A DNA stretch of 64,000 nt, from assembly GCA_014529385.2 (NCBI GenBank), contig CM043961.1:10590478-10654477 (forward strand). Direction: 5' to 3'. The DNA comes from Adiantum capillus-veneris (lineage: Eukaryota; Streptophyta; Polypodiopsida; Polypodiales; Pteridaceae). The notes beneath the pieces were generated by a model that was not told the DNA's origin, made no database searches, and worked only from the letters and a program-made list of their open reading frames with translations. Positions 25,400-37,104 of this stretch are shown here, one piece after another (positions within the stretch are counted from its first letter, which is position 1; each line of letters starts with the position of its first letter). Position numbers and translations under genes: made by a program.

Positions 25400-27328
25400 T
25401 GTTTGGTTTCATGTTGCTAGTGATTTTTTTTGTGTGCCATGAATTGGTTTTTTAAAAATTCTCTCATGCTTGTCATCCTTAGCATTTTCTTCAGTACTTC
25501 GGTTGCTCGCACAATTGGACCAAAAGGAATGCCTTTAATGATGATGGTGCAAGTGGTATGTATTCCAATTCCAATCAATGTTTGCCAAAAGAGCTTACCA
25601 TTGAACTTCTTTGAAAATAAAAAATGCCCATTGAGAGGAGGAAAAAGAAAATTCCCACATAGATTTTAAGAAAACTAGTGTGAAAATAGCAAAGTTTAGC
25701 TCAATATTTCACGTCTTGAAAAAATCATGAAGGGAGATTAGGTATGGTGGCAAACAAGAATTTTCCCAAACATAGATTCCAATTGAGAGGTATCTTGTTT
25801 CTTCTCTCACGAGTGCTGGGGTCACTTCTATTGCAGATGTACAAAATTTGGAAGGATTGTCTGGGCAATGTATCATTGCTTGATTCTCTAACATGACTGC
25901 TTTGCAACCTTTGTTATGGGCTTTTCACGTACGTGTCCAATATTAGACTCGCACTACTTGCTTAATTGGTCGTTTTAGCATGCGCATTTCTCTTTGGTAA
26001 TTATTGATCAATGTGTGTGTGTGTGTGTGTGAGGCCTGATGCCTTACCTGTGGATAAAGGCAAGGTCAAACTACTGCTTCCCCAAATCCTCCAGGTAAAG
26101 GAAAGTCGGTATCTTCTCCTAAAACCAAAACAAAGGGAAAAATGTGGACTCGGCAGAAGGATCTCCTTGGGTAATCCCCAAGAAGACTGTTAAGATGCGT
26201 TCACAACTTTCTTCTTGTAATTATGTACCTCTTGAAGTAAAATCTGCGGGGCAAGAACCTCTTCCTTGTAATGATAATCGTACTCTTGCGGATTCATGGA
26301 ATAAAGTGGTGCACTCTTACAAGGATGCATTGGTTCATGGGACTTCTCAAGCACCTGCAAGCTTTGTTGGCCTCTGAGACAGGCATGCAGAATACTACGG
26401 TTGAATCACGGGCTACTGATGTTGATGTGCTTATGGGCACATTAACTTAGTCCCTTCCTTACTTTGACTCTGTACATATCTCTTGAATGCATAGTTGGAT
26501 TAAATGCATTTCATATAATGTACGTGGGTTATGTAACCTGACAAGTGGAGATTAACATGGCACTATGTACATACATGAAAGACAAACATTGTGGTTTTGC
26601 AAGAGCATAATCAACATGAATATGCTGGGCAATGCTCGTATTTTGTGGGATACTGAATAGCATATGTTGTTTCGTTGGGCTTTTCAGATGTTGTGATTAT
26701 GGTTAGGCATGAGTTGCAACCAGTAATGGCATACAATGATCCAGCGGGTCATTGGTGGTCCAATGCACGATCAATGGCCAGATTTATAAATTTGGTGGTG
26801 TTTATGCACATACAACCTTGGGACAATGATTTGTTTTGTGGCGTGAGATATCTTCTTATCCATCGCTTTCCAATGTGCTGTTTTGTGGTGATTTTAACAA
26901 TGCGCCAGCTTCATTTGATAACACCACAGTACATTCGCACATGCTAAGCATAGAATTGCACGCCTGGAAAGATCTCGTTGCATATACACGGATGTTGGAC
27001 TTATGGACCCTCTTGCATCCTAATGTTTCGAGGTATACATGTGTTGAAATCACTTCCACGCTCTTGCAAGAGTTGCTTGGCGGTCAAGATCCTTATGTGC
27101 ATTTTATGTCCACGTAGGGTTTGGGCGGTTGGCCCATCCTTTTGGGTCATGCTGGCATTAAGAAAAAAAATCAATAATGTTCTTGATGCTAATGGATTCC
27201 AAAGGAAAAATTATAATGTGTTGGTGAGGTACCAAAGGAGTAATAAGTAAGGCACGTCGCCTGGCAGGTCACGATCGACAGAGGGATGCTAAGTTCTTTG
27301 GCGATGGCAAGGCGGCAAGCTCTTGTGG

Positions 27329-27368
<40 letters not shown>

Positions 27369-30300
27369 AAAGGATTTTTTCTACATATCGTGCAAAATCA
27401 GCATAGACCATTCTTTACTTTTATTTGATCATGCTCATATTGTGATGCTGTTGCGCTTTGGGCAACTACATTATGATCACCCTCTTTCTAATAAACGTCT
27501 GTTGCACATCAACAATGCATATCTTTTGCATGAAGCATTTCGTGAGATGATCTATGATGTTAATCCCCCTTTGGTTGGCCAAATGTATCTTGATCCTGAT
27601 GTGAGGACGCCAAGCATGTGTATCAATGCCCCCAACTCTTAGCTGACACGTTTGTTGTCGGAAAGTGAATCCACGGTCCTTTGTTGGGCCCGGGTGTGTC
27701 TGCAACATAATGATAAACAAAAATTGGATAAATGGCAGACTCGTGCTCGACATCGAGCGTTTGTGGACAAGGGATGTGTCTCAAAGCAGTTTTTTAAGCA
27801 CTTGCATCATTCACAGGCCTTTCAAACTATTAAGCGGGTTATGCAACCAAGAGCTTGGACAACCTCAAAGCGCGAGCGTGCAGATGCCATGTGTCTCATT
27901 TTAAGATTTTTTTTGCCAAATCCCGCTCAAGTTATTCATGCACACCAACTTTTGTTATCTACAGTGCATTCCATTGTCCTACCTCAAGATGCTTTGGCCA
28001 TGGAGGCAGATTTTACAAAGAATGAATTGCACTCAACAATGCTTGCTCTTGGAAGATGGCGTTCGCCTGATTGGGATGGGCTTATTGTGGAATTTTATAT
28101 CTCCTTGTGGGAGCCTCTGAAAGAACCTTTACTTTATATGATGAACACCGCGTGGGCGACACAAGATTTTCCAATGTCTTGGAAAGAAGGTTTGTTGAAG
28201 TTGCTGCCTAAACAAGCGCTTTGTGAGCAGTTCTTGCATTGGCGGCCGATTTCTCTTATGGATGGTATCCATTATGAGCAGTATGGCTTTATTCCTCGCT
28301 CGCCAGATTTTGGATAATCTTGCTAATGTAGTAATTGGAATGAAATATGCCAAGTATACCCAGCAGGATGTTCTCGTAATGCAGGTAGACACTGAAAAGA
28401 CTTTCGATACGGTTCAGTGGGATTCCGTTGCCGTTACAATGCGGGCCATTGGTTTTGGGTCAAAAATGGTCAATGTCGTATACTTCTTGTATGCTTGCAA
28501 TACATCTTCAGGCCTCCTTGACGGAGAGCTGACACAACCTTGGCCGCTTGGATGCTCTGTCAGACAGGGTTGCCCACTTAGCGCCTTGTATGCCATTGCC
28601 ACTCACTCTTTGTTATTGTATTTGGATCACTTGACTTCGCTCGGTTGTCTTCATGGGTTGAAGTTACCAAATGGGAAATACTTTGCTGGGCAGGCCTATG
28701 TTGATGATTTATTGTTCATGCCTCGTAATAACCAAGATGATGTGCGTGAAATCATACAGGCATTGGATACATCTGGCTTGGCAGCACGCCTTAAGGTTAA
28801 CTTTTGGAAAATCTAAACTCTTGCCTCTTGCTGTTTGTGATTGGCATCATCTTTTGTGGATTGGCAAGATTCTCGATCCGCACGTGGTGGTCAGGCACTT
28901 CGGATATCCTATCGGCTGGCGGTCATTAACACAGCAAATCGATTGGGTCATGCAATGATTGAATGTCAAATTGCACTATTGGAAACTATCAACATGGCCA
29001 CTACATGTTCGACTTCGTATAGTACAAAGTATCATGATGGCATATGTTCAATTTTACTTGTCGTTGTTGCATCGACCTTGCTCCCACCTCCCATTGCTTA
29101 TGTCTTGTATTGTATCTCACTTGTGGCGCACCAGTTCTCATGAGAAAGGCCTCCGTTTGTTAGCAATGGAGAAACTTTGCAATCCAAAGCGTCTTGGGGG
29201 GGACTAAATATTTTGGAGCTTGGTCGCCATGCATTGGCAAGGAAGGCTATGTTATTGCCTACCCTTGCACTGCAATCTCAACCATGGACAATTATGGTTG
29301 TTGATCTATGTCGGCATGTTAGCACTCCTACCCTTTGATCATTGGCAGACTTCCCTTCGGGAGATTGTGTTTGGCAAGATGGTCGGTAATATTCTTAGTT
29401 TCTTGATCACCTCTGGCTTGCTCTCCGCTTGGAAAGTTGTTACGGATCATCTCTCTTGGCATGGCAGTCAGCAAGCAAATGGGAATTCCTTGCATTTATA
29501 AAGCATTCATTGGAGCAAGTTGTTTTCTTTTACCCTGGTTGATCGATCGCCTCGTCACAAGCCTACTTACTCTCTGGTCGTGGCATACGCACATTGGATG
29601 ATGTGGTGGATTCATCTGGGAATTTGCTTACTTTTTCTCAAGCAGAAGCACGCTTTGGGTTGGGCATGCATTATTGTCAGATTTGGAACCTACTTCAACA
29701 TATGCTGGATGTTTTCCTCCCCATTCCGCCGCTGGCTAGTGGATGCCGTATGCAAGATTGGAATTTATCGAACACTCCTTTGGATGCAATTTCTGCCCGC
29801 CATATCTATGTTTCTCTCATGCAGGACTCTTGGCTGGCTGATCACTGTAATGCACTTTGGGATTTACACAAATCTGATCAATGGTGGAGACAGGCTCTTA
29901 CTGCAATCTGGAAGTCTCACTTGCCGCTTAAGGAGCGTTTGTTTCTCTGGTGTTGTTTGCTGGGAGTTCTTTCACTTGGAACTCTCCTTGCGGCGCGTCG
30001 CATTAGCTCCTCTCGTTGCGTCGGCTGATCCGCTGTTGATGAGACTGTCAGACATTTGCTTTGGGAGTGTCGTTGCACCAAGGCTTTTCTTCGCCACGTT
30101 TCTGCTTGTATGCACCTTCGATTTCCCTCAACAGTTTTCCACAAACGATTCTGGCTTTTTGGCATTCTACCGACTTCCCTCCAACAATTTTCCATCTTCT
30201 TCACATGGGTCAGATTTTGGTCGCTATGGTCTTTGTGGCACCGTTGCAATCTCCGCATGTTTCACCGGCTGATGCACATGCTTTTCCATCATTCAAGATT

Positions 30301-30510
30301 TTGCTGAGGCAATCATTACATTTTGCCTTTGACATTGGGGACATATCCCGGGAAATCTTGCAACTCTTTTATGTTTGCTTTTAGCGCTTTCGCATCGTAG
30401 AACACTTATGTGTTCTTCCCTTTGTATCTGATCTTTTTGGTGGATTTTCCTCGCTTTGAGGTTTCCCACAGGTAAATTATTCAAAACAAAATTACTAAAT
30501 TAAAAAAAAA
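25400..30510 (+). mobile_element. L1-type LINE, nearly full length but decayed
   Basis: Plus-strand L1 with a probable ORF1 remnant from about 25400 (VVCIPIPINVCQKSLPLNFF) to 26440. The endonuclease runs from about 26495 (WIKCISYNVRGL) to 27100 (LFCGDFNNAP at about 26877). Reverse transcriptase follows, then a zf-RVT domain at about 29920-30160 (LPLKERLFLWCC). A short A-rich tail ends at about 30510. A (CT)n block at 27330-27364 interrupts the endonuclease-RT linker, and (GT)n lies at 26011-26030. There are many stops and shifts. Limits are approximate. Confidence 0.8.
26490..30380 (+). pseudogene. L1 ORF2 remnant (endonuclease, reverse transcriptase, zf-RVT)
   Basis: Recognisable blocks of an L1 ORF2 protein, the enzyme that nicks DNA and reverse-transcribes the element RNA. 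They are the APE endonuclease start near 26495, RT block 1 near 28370-28430 (VDTEKTFDTVQW), the VRQGCPLSALY loop at about 28558, the catalytic YVDD at 28697-28708, and zf-RVT (HLLWECRCTKAF) near 30050. The frame changes at least six times and stops interrupt it, so no product is expected. The frame remains open for up to 250 codons in places. Confidence 0.8.
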
Positions 30511-30534
30511 GTGTGTGTGTGTGTGTGTGTGTGA

Positions 30535-30579
<45 letters not shown>

Positions 30580-30788
30580 AATGAAATGTTATATTAACGT
30601 CTTCAAAAGGCCAGAATGACCTATGAGACCAGAAAGTTACAATGTGGTGGATCTGATACAAAGTCAGAGTAATGAAATGACAAAATAAAATAAAATGACA
30701 AAATAAAATGCTATGGAATCCGAAACAGCTAGGTGTGAAACGCTAGGTGGGATAGCTAAATCACAGATCACAAAAGATCCAGCATCGG

Positions 30789-33181
30789 TCATTGGCGGAT
30801 CTCATCAATCTCCTCCATGGTCAATAGCCTAACCGGGCATCGTGCATGTCGGGCCAAAGTGATCCGAATCCTCTAATGCAGCCTCCGTCGATGCTGTGTA
30901 GTCCTCCGCAGTCGTGGGCGTCTAGATCTCCCTAGCTCGGTCACTCGGTCGATCAGTGTGCCTCTAGTGTGAGGCGGCGAGCTCTTCTGTGGTAGTAGCT
31001 CCTCCGGGTGTCCAGTGTCTGCTCTAAAGAAGTCTGTAATCCGTCTCTGAGACTGGCTGGCGTCTCCCCTAATCATGCTCTCTCTGTGTCTGCGTAGCTC
31101 GAGCAAAAACAGACCCAAGCATCTCTGATCCTCGTACCGCATGACTCTGGAGAGTGGTCCGAAGCCCTCTCTGAACAAGCAGTGGAAGCGGCCGCGTATC
31201 TCGTAGTAGACGGGGCAGTGGCATGTGTAGTGCAACTGTCTCAGGCTCTAGGTCACACAGGGGGCATGTCATGGCCTCTGCTGGTACTCTACTGTATCTC
31301 CCAATCTCGATCCGCAGCTGGTGTGAAGATGTGCGTATCTGGCCAGTAGCACATCGTATCCCATGAGACAAGTGAGTGTCCATGTATCTGGGTCTCCTCA
31401 CAAAACCGTCCTCCTAGACCTGGAGAAGATGCTCTCTCTAGAAAGCCATCTTCGTGCCCAGCTCATGTGCTGGCTGTATCCATGTCCTCCTGGTGTCTAC
31501 CTGAGTCAGGTCCTGGCGGATGAGCCTGGTGATCTCGGATTGTGTGAGCGTCAGAGAAGGTGCGGGGGTGCATCCAGCAAGTACTGGAAGGGGGGCAGTC
31601 TGTCTATGCTGAACCCCTATGCCTGAAACCATGATGTCATCTCCCCATACCAGCATGCTGTATCTCCTTGCATGGCTAACTATCGAGAGGACTCAAGTGC
31701 AAGGCGGGCATATCTGTTTCTGAGAAGTTCCCACATGCGGTGTATGAAGGAGACAGATCTGGTGAGCGCCTCAACCACTAGTGGGGGGGCAGCTAGCTCT
31801 GCTCGGATAATGGCACGTGGTACTAAAGCCTTGGCTCTAATGAGCCGTGAGATCATAGAGATTAGTGGCTTCTCCATGTCCCCCCATCCATCAGTGCGAC
31901 CCGTCCTCCCATGATGGTCCAATGACGATCCCCAAATCTCAGCTCCATAGAGAAATGCTGAAGCCACCAGGGTGTGAAAGAGCCAGAGCTTCGTCCGAGG
32001 CTCCTGAAACTGAACATGTGAACACATCCTCTCCAATCTACCCAATACTGCATGGGCTCTAGTCAATCTAGTCTCTGCTACTCTTCTCAATGAAAATGCT
32101 GGTCCACTAAAAACCACTCCAAGGTAGGTGTAAGCATCTGTATACTCCACTGTCTCCTGGCCGTATGTGAATGCGGGCGCTGACCTCCTGATCCACTGTG
32201 GGGTGGTATTAAATACCATGACCTTGGTTTTACCAAGGTTGACAAATAAACCACTTTCATGGGCAAACCTATGCAAAGCATCCAAGTGACGTTGCATCCC
32301 CTTCGGAGAGTCGGAGATCAACACAATATCATCAGCATATAACAATAGTGGAATCCATGTTCCTGCCAGTTATGCACCTCTATCACCATCTCTCTCAATG
32401 TAGTCAAAAACCTCATCCACATACATACCAAACAGAGTAGGAGAGAGCGGGCAACCCTGCTTCACCCCAATAGTGGAATGAACCCCTGTAGATAGGCCCT
32501 CTGAGGTGTGTACATGCCCCACTACTGACTTTTATAGTGCCATGAGCCCCCAAATGAGCTCTGTGGGTACTCCCATCTCTTGTAATTTGTGCATCAATCT
32601 AGCTCTGGGTACTGTGTCAAATGCTTTGCGGAAGTCCACAAAGCTGAAATAGATCCTCTCCCATGCGATCTGCCCTCCTCAATGATGGCTCTGAGCATCA
32701 AGATATGGTCAAGAGTAAAAAAACCTCTCGTGAATCCTGCCTGCCCGGTTGTGCATATCCTCTCCTTCTCTGCCCATCTACTCAGCTGCTGCTCAAGAAT
32801 GGATGCGTACAACCGTGCAAATGTGTGTCCGATCATGATAGTGCGATAGTTCCCAGGCTCCATAGGGTCTCGTGACATGAAGATAGGTACAATCGTAGAT
32901 AAGCTCCAAGTATTAGGCAAGCCCTCACACATGGCACGTTAAACATAACTGCTAGGAGCTCTGCTAGTAGATCTCTGGCATGCATGAAGTGCTCAGCCAC
33001 TAAGCCATCATGATCATATTCTCTCCCAGTCCTCATCCTGTCAATGGCCTTCCTCACCATCTCAGCGGTGAAAAAAGCACATGTATGGGGGCATAGATCG
33101 GGGGGATCGGGAAGGGGCGGCTGTCCAGGAACTGTGTACAGAGATGACACGTACTCGCCCAAGTCTCTGTAGAGGTAATGG

Positions 33182-33219
<38 letters not shown>

Positions 33220-34443
33220 GCTCATGAAAGAGCCGCCATGCCTCACGTGAGTCCTAACTCAAGAAAGATCCTGCTCTAGGCGAGCCAAAAATGCCCTCTT
33301 CTTCCGTCGCACTAGGCGTCGGAAGTCAATTTGTGACTACCTGTGAGTGATGTCCCCCAAAACCACCTCCCTTTGAAGTCTAGCTCAAGTCTCGCAGCAT
33401 TCCTCATCATACCAATTGTTTTGGGGCATGCTCCCAGCACGGCGTCTCTACTCAGGCTGTGTGTGTGGGTATGCCTCTACTGCTACATCATGTAACGTCT
33501 GTGTTAGTATAGTAGTAAGCTCCTTCAAAGGTCGCCCTGGCTCTTCTGTACACAAGCCTCTGTAGATCCCATCTATGTATACAAAGTCTGTCTCCCGCGT
33601 GAAGGTGTAGCGAGTAGGAGCTGCTGCCTGTGGCCTGTGTGCTACACTAAACTCGAAAGAGATGGTCAGCGACACAAGAGCATGGTCTACTGCCACACCA
33701 ACAGGTCTGGGTCCAACTGTGAGGTCTTGGATACTAGAGATGAGACTCGGCTGCGCCATGACATAATCCACTGTGATAGCTCCGTGTCTGTGTGGAAAGC
33801 ATGTAAAACCCGCCGCAACGGGAAATCTCTGTAGGCCATTCAAGATGACCAATCCATGTGCAGTCCCCATGTCTATCAAGTGTCGTCCATACTCAGTATG
33901 CTCCGCATTCTGTGATAGTCTGGATAGGCCCGTCTCTACAACATCCAATTCTCTCAGCATCTCCTCTGAAGTATCATAAAAAACTGTCTGATGATGAGCA
34001 GTCCTAGCATTGAAATCCCCTAGAATGATGATGTCACCATCTCCAGAGAACCCCCAGATGTCATCATCCAAAATAGAGAAGGGGGACTGTCCTCTGGGTG
34101 GTGCATACATTGACGTACTCGGGGGAAAGTAGCAAATAGCAATGTAAAGATATCTGCCTGTCTGTGCTCTCAATCTCACCCACATGTACCTAGCTTGCTC
34201 ATCCCTGCGAGCTATATGTATCAATGGATGCGACTCCTCTCTGAATAACACTGCCCCGCCCTCTGTGCTCTGATCGTGTCTCCTGTCTACATGCGGTCTC
34301 CCATCTGAATCCACTAATGCGAGGCATAGACTGCCCAGGGGCCTGATGTGTCTCAGAGTAGAAGATGATATCTCTTCCACTAAAACTTTCCTCAAAAGCA
34401 CCTATATCTAGACGCATAGATCCATTACAATTCCAGGTAGCAA
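30789..34443 (-). pseudogene. LINE copy A ORF2 (endonuclease-reverse transcriptase)
   Basis: The domains appear in order. The APE endonuclease begins WNCNGSMRLDIGAFEE at about 34435 and includes ILGDFNART. The linker follows, then RT with NYRTIMIGHTFARLY, VKQGCPLSPTLFGM and YADD near 32335. GKTKVMVFN and the C-terminal CPLCDLEPET zinc-binding motif come next, ending with the stop at 30789-30791. The start codon seen in copy C has become GTT here (34441-34443). Frameshifts break the endonuclease start, the RT and the C-terminus. A run of 35 G at 33183-33217 sits in the linker, where copy C has only a short G-rich stretch. Confidence 0.85.
33183..33217. repeat. Poly-G run of 35 bases
   Basis: Uninterrupted G homopolymer within LINE copy A ORF2 (C on the coding strand). 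Paralogous copies C and F have a short GGAGG-type stretch at this point. It may be a real expansion or an assembly/base-calling error. Confidence 0.9.
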
Positions 34444-34474
34444 CTTTGAGTGTGGTCCCATAGGTCTCACACCG

Positions 34475-35375
34475 TCATGTGGAGCGTGGCTCCAATATCA
34501 CCACTCTTCCATCTCGGTAAAAAGCAATCTTACCTTTTTCCCTTGCCGCTCTAATCTCTAGCATTACCTCCTGCATATGAGCTATCTGTGAGAGGGTAAG
34601 GTCATCCCCGAGGAAGATGCCCGTTTTCTTAAGAGTTGGTCTCTTCTTCAAAAAGTCCTTCACTTCCATGGATGGAAAACAAAGGATGAGTGCCCTTTCT
34701 TTTGAGGTTTCCCCCTTGCTCCCGTTTTTCTTGTTGCCTACTCTCCAGGCTCTTGAGTGCATCGGCTCATGAACCCCCATCAAAGCCATGAGTTCTTTTA
34801 CCTCTTCGTCCACATTATCTTTGTCTTTAAGACCGCAGATCCTCACATGTAGAGAGCGCACACGCCTTCTTTGTTCCTCTTCAAGTGTCAGGTTAATGAT
34901 GTTGGGTGTGGACGTAGTTGTTTCCTTGCTTTTCCCTTTCTTGGCAACCTCAATCCACTTCTTGGCCTCATCTGCCTTCTGTTGAGTCTTTGTAGTAACG
35001 TCCACCCAAGAGGTCGTCATTTCTTTGTGCTGCTCTTCCCCCTCTTTGATGGCTCGCACTTGCTCTTTGATCGTGTTTAGCTCTTCCATTACTGAAGGTT
35101 GCAATTCTCCCTCTTCGTTGTGTATTTCGTGATCGTGCCTCTGCGAGCTCCCTCTTGAGTGAGGCAATCTCTTCGTCTTGGGCCGTCACACGATCTCCTA
35201 GTGTAGCTATCTTGCTTTCTTGGGCCAACACGCGTTCGTCGAGCATTTTTATTGTGCCCAATAAATTGCCGTTGATTTTGTTAATTGTTTCGGTCATTTC
35301 TTCTTTGCATTTTTGAATTGCATCCTCTAAAGGATCAAGCTTATCATTCTGTTTCCGCATACTTGGTCGCCGCAA
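34475..35375 (-). pseudogene. LINE copy A ORF1 (coiled-coil plus RRM-like protein)
   Basis: ORF1 proteins of such LINEs bind element RNA. The N-terminal half (35375-34970) is a predicted coiled coil (heptad-like QESKIATLGDRVTAQDEEI). The C-terminal half holds LHVRICGLKDKDN, AWRVGNKKNG and RALILCFPSMEVKDFL, an RRM-like fold by its beta-strand spacing, and ends REKGKIAFYRDGRVVILE. The two halves lie in different frames, so one shift falls between about 34970 and 35170. ORF1 and ORF2 are separated by about 30 bases. Confidence 0.75.
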
Positions 35376-35759
35376 AAAACGAGGGGGAAATTTGCGATGG
35401 TAATAGGAGACCTCCCTATGTGCACCACACTATGCATACATGTTCTCCCCACTTTAAGCATACATGGCATACATTTGTCTTTCCTGCAATTTCTCCAAAT
35501 CAAAACAAATTTTTTAATTTCCGCTTTCTGCATCTGTCAATTCTGCAATTTCTGTAAGTTTTGCAAATTCTGTGAATTTCTGAATTATGCTTGCAATTAC
35601 TGTTTTCTTGTAGGGCTAAGAACGCCGTTTGAAACTCGTTTGGGAGTAAACTCGTGTGGGAACCTGCACCTGCCTGGGGGGGGGGGATGCTGGGCCACGC
35701 GAAAAAAGAAAACGGGGGGAGGTTACACGTGAAAAAGAACGTGCAAGGGGCTGCAAGTT

Positions 35760-35770
<11 letters not shown>
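35376..35770. other. Spacer between LINE copies A and B
   Basis: No gene recognised. Possibly the 5' UTR of copy A plus older host sequence. It includes a short run of G (35675-35684) and alternating CG bases just before the next GA tract. Confidence 0.4.
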
Positions 35771-35830
<60 letters not shown>

Positions 35831-36835
35831 AATGATATATTAATGTCTACAAAAGGCCAAAATGACCTACGAGACCAAACTAATAACAATGGTGAGTCTA
35901 GTACCAAGTCTGGGTACAAACAAAGAAAACTACAAACTAGAAACTGAGATAGGAGTGCTACCGACTCCCATGGGTGGCTGGTAGCTGAGCAATGGTATAA
36001 TGCCGCAAAGGTACAAAATGGGGATAAGTGTCACCACGATACAATATAGCAGTAGCATGAGGTCTATCCTGATCGACACTCTGGGTGTCGTGCTAGAATC
36101 CTGTGGATCCTCTGCAGCAATCTCCGTCGGTGCTGCGCGGCTCCCCTCCTCAGTCGTGGTCGTCTCGATCTCCCCAACTCTATAGCTCGGTCAATGTGGG
36201 TACCACTGGTGTAAGTATGGGTGGGAACCGAGCCCTGTGGTGGTGGTGGCCCCTCTGCCTCTGTGGTATTCGGACTAAAGAAATCTGAGATGCGTCTCTG
36301 GGACTGTCTCTGTCTATGCCCTCTCAATAGAGAGTCTCTATGTCTCTATATCTCAAGTAGAAATAATCCGAGACATCTCTGATCCTGATATCCCATGACT
36401 CTATCTAACAAGTCCAAACCATCTCTGAATAAACAGTGAAAGCGTCCCCGTATCTCATAGTAGACTGTGCAATGACATATGTAGTGAAACTCTGTCTCTG
36501 GCTCTGCATGGCATAACTGGCATATCCTACTGTCTGCTGGTATGCCTCTGAATCTACTTGTCTTAATCCCAAGCTGGTGTAAAGATGTGCGTATCTGGCC
36601 TATGGCACATCGTAACCCATGAGATAGATGTGTGTCCATGTAGCTGGGCCGTGTGACAAATCCGTTTGTCGTGAGTTGGAGAAGATGCTCTCTATAGAAA
36701 TCCCTCTTCGTACCCAACTCCCATGATGGCTCTATCCATGTCCTCCTAGTATCAAGCTGGATAAGATCCTGCCGAATGAGTCTAGTAATCTCCATCCGTG
36801 TAAGAGCCAAAGATGGTGCGTCAAGAGAAAACTAG
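35771..36835 (-). mobile_element. LINE copy B, 5'-truncated (about 1 kb)
   Basis: (GA)n at 35771-35827 is the tail, the 3' UTR hairpin is at 35854-35868, and the ORF2 C-terminal region runs to about 36820. The open frame 36346-36810 (154 codons) contains the zinc motif CQLCHAEPETEFHYICHC and YYEIRGRFHCLFRDG. The copy stops about 15 bases short of the (GA)n tail of copy C, so its 5' junction lies essentially in that microsatellite. Confidence 0.88.
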
Positions 36836-36840
36836 AAACT

Positions 36841-36910
<70 letters not shown>

Positions 36911-37104
36911 AATGAAATGTTATATTAACATCTTCAAAAGGCCAAAGTGACCTATGAGACCAGAAAGTTACAATGCGGTGTATCTGATACAAAGTCAGAT
37001 TAACAAAATAAATTAAACTAGGATAACAAAATATAAATACTGCGGGATCCTAAACTAAGCAGTACAATGTGAAGACAATATGGGAGGAGAGTAGATATCC
37101 ATCT

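Larger units (their letters stand above)
30539..35375 (-). mobile_element. LINE copy A, (TC)n-tailed family, near full length
   Basis: APE-type non-LTR retrotransposon read on the minus strand. The (GA)n tract at 30539-30576 is its (TC)n tail. The 3' UTR is 30577-30788, ORF2 is about 30789-34443 and ORF1 about 34475-35375. The true 5' end is unclear, because sequence between 35376 and the next tail at 35771 has no counterpart in copy C. The 3' UTR holds the family hairpin at 30608-30622. Clade is not certain; the (TC)n association recalls microsatellite-targeting Tx1-clade elements. Decayed by several shifts and stops. Confidence 0.85.
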
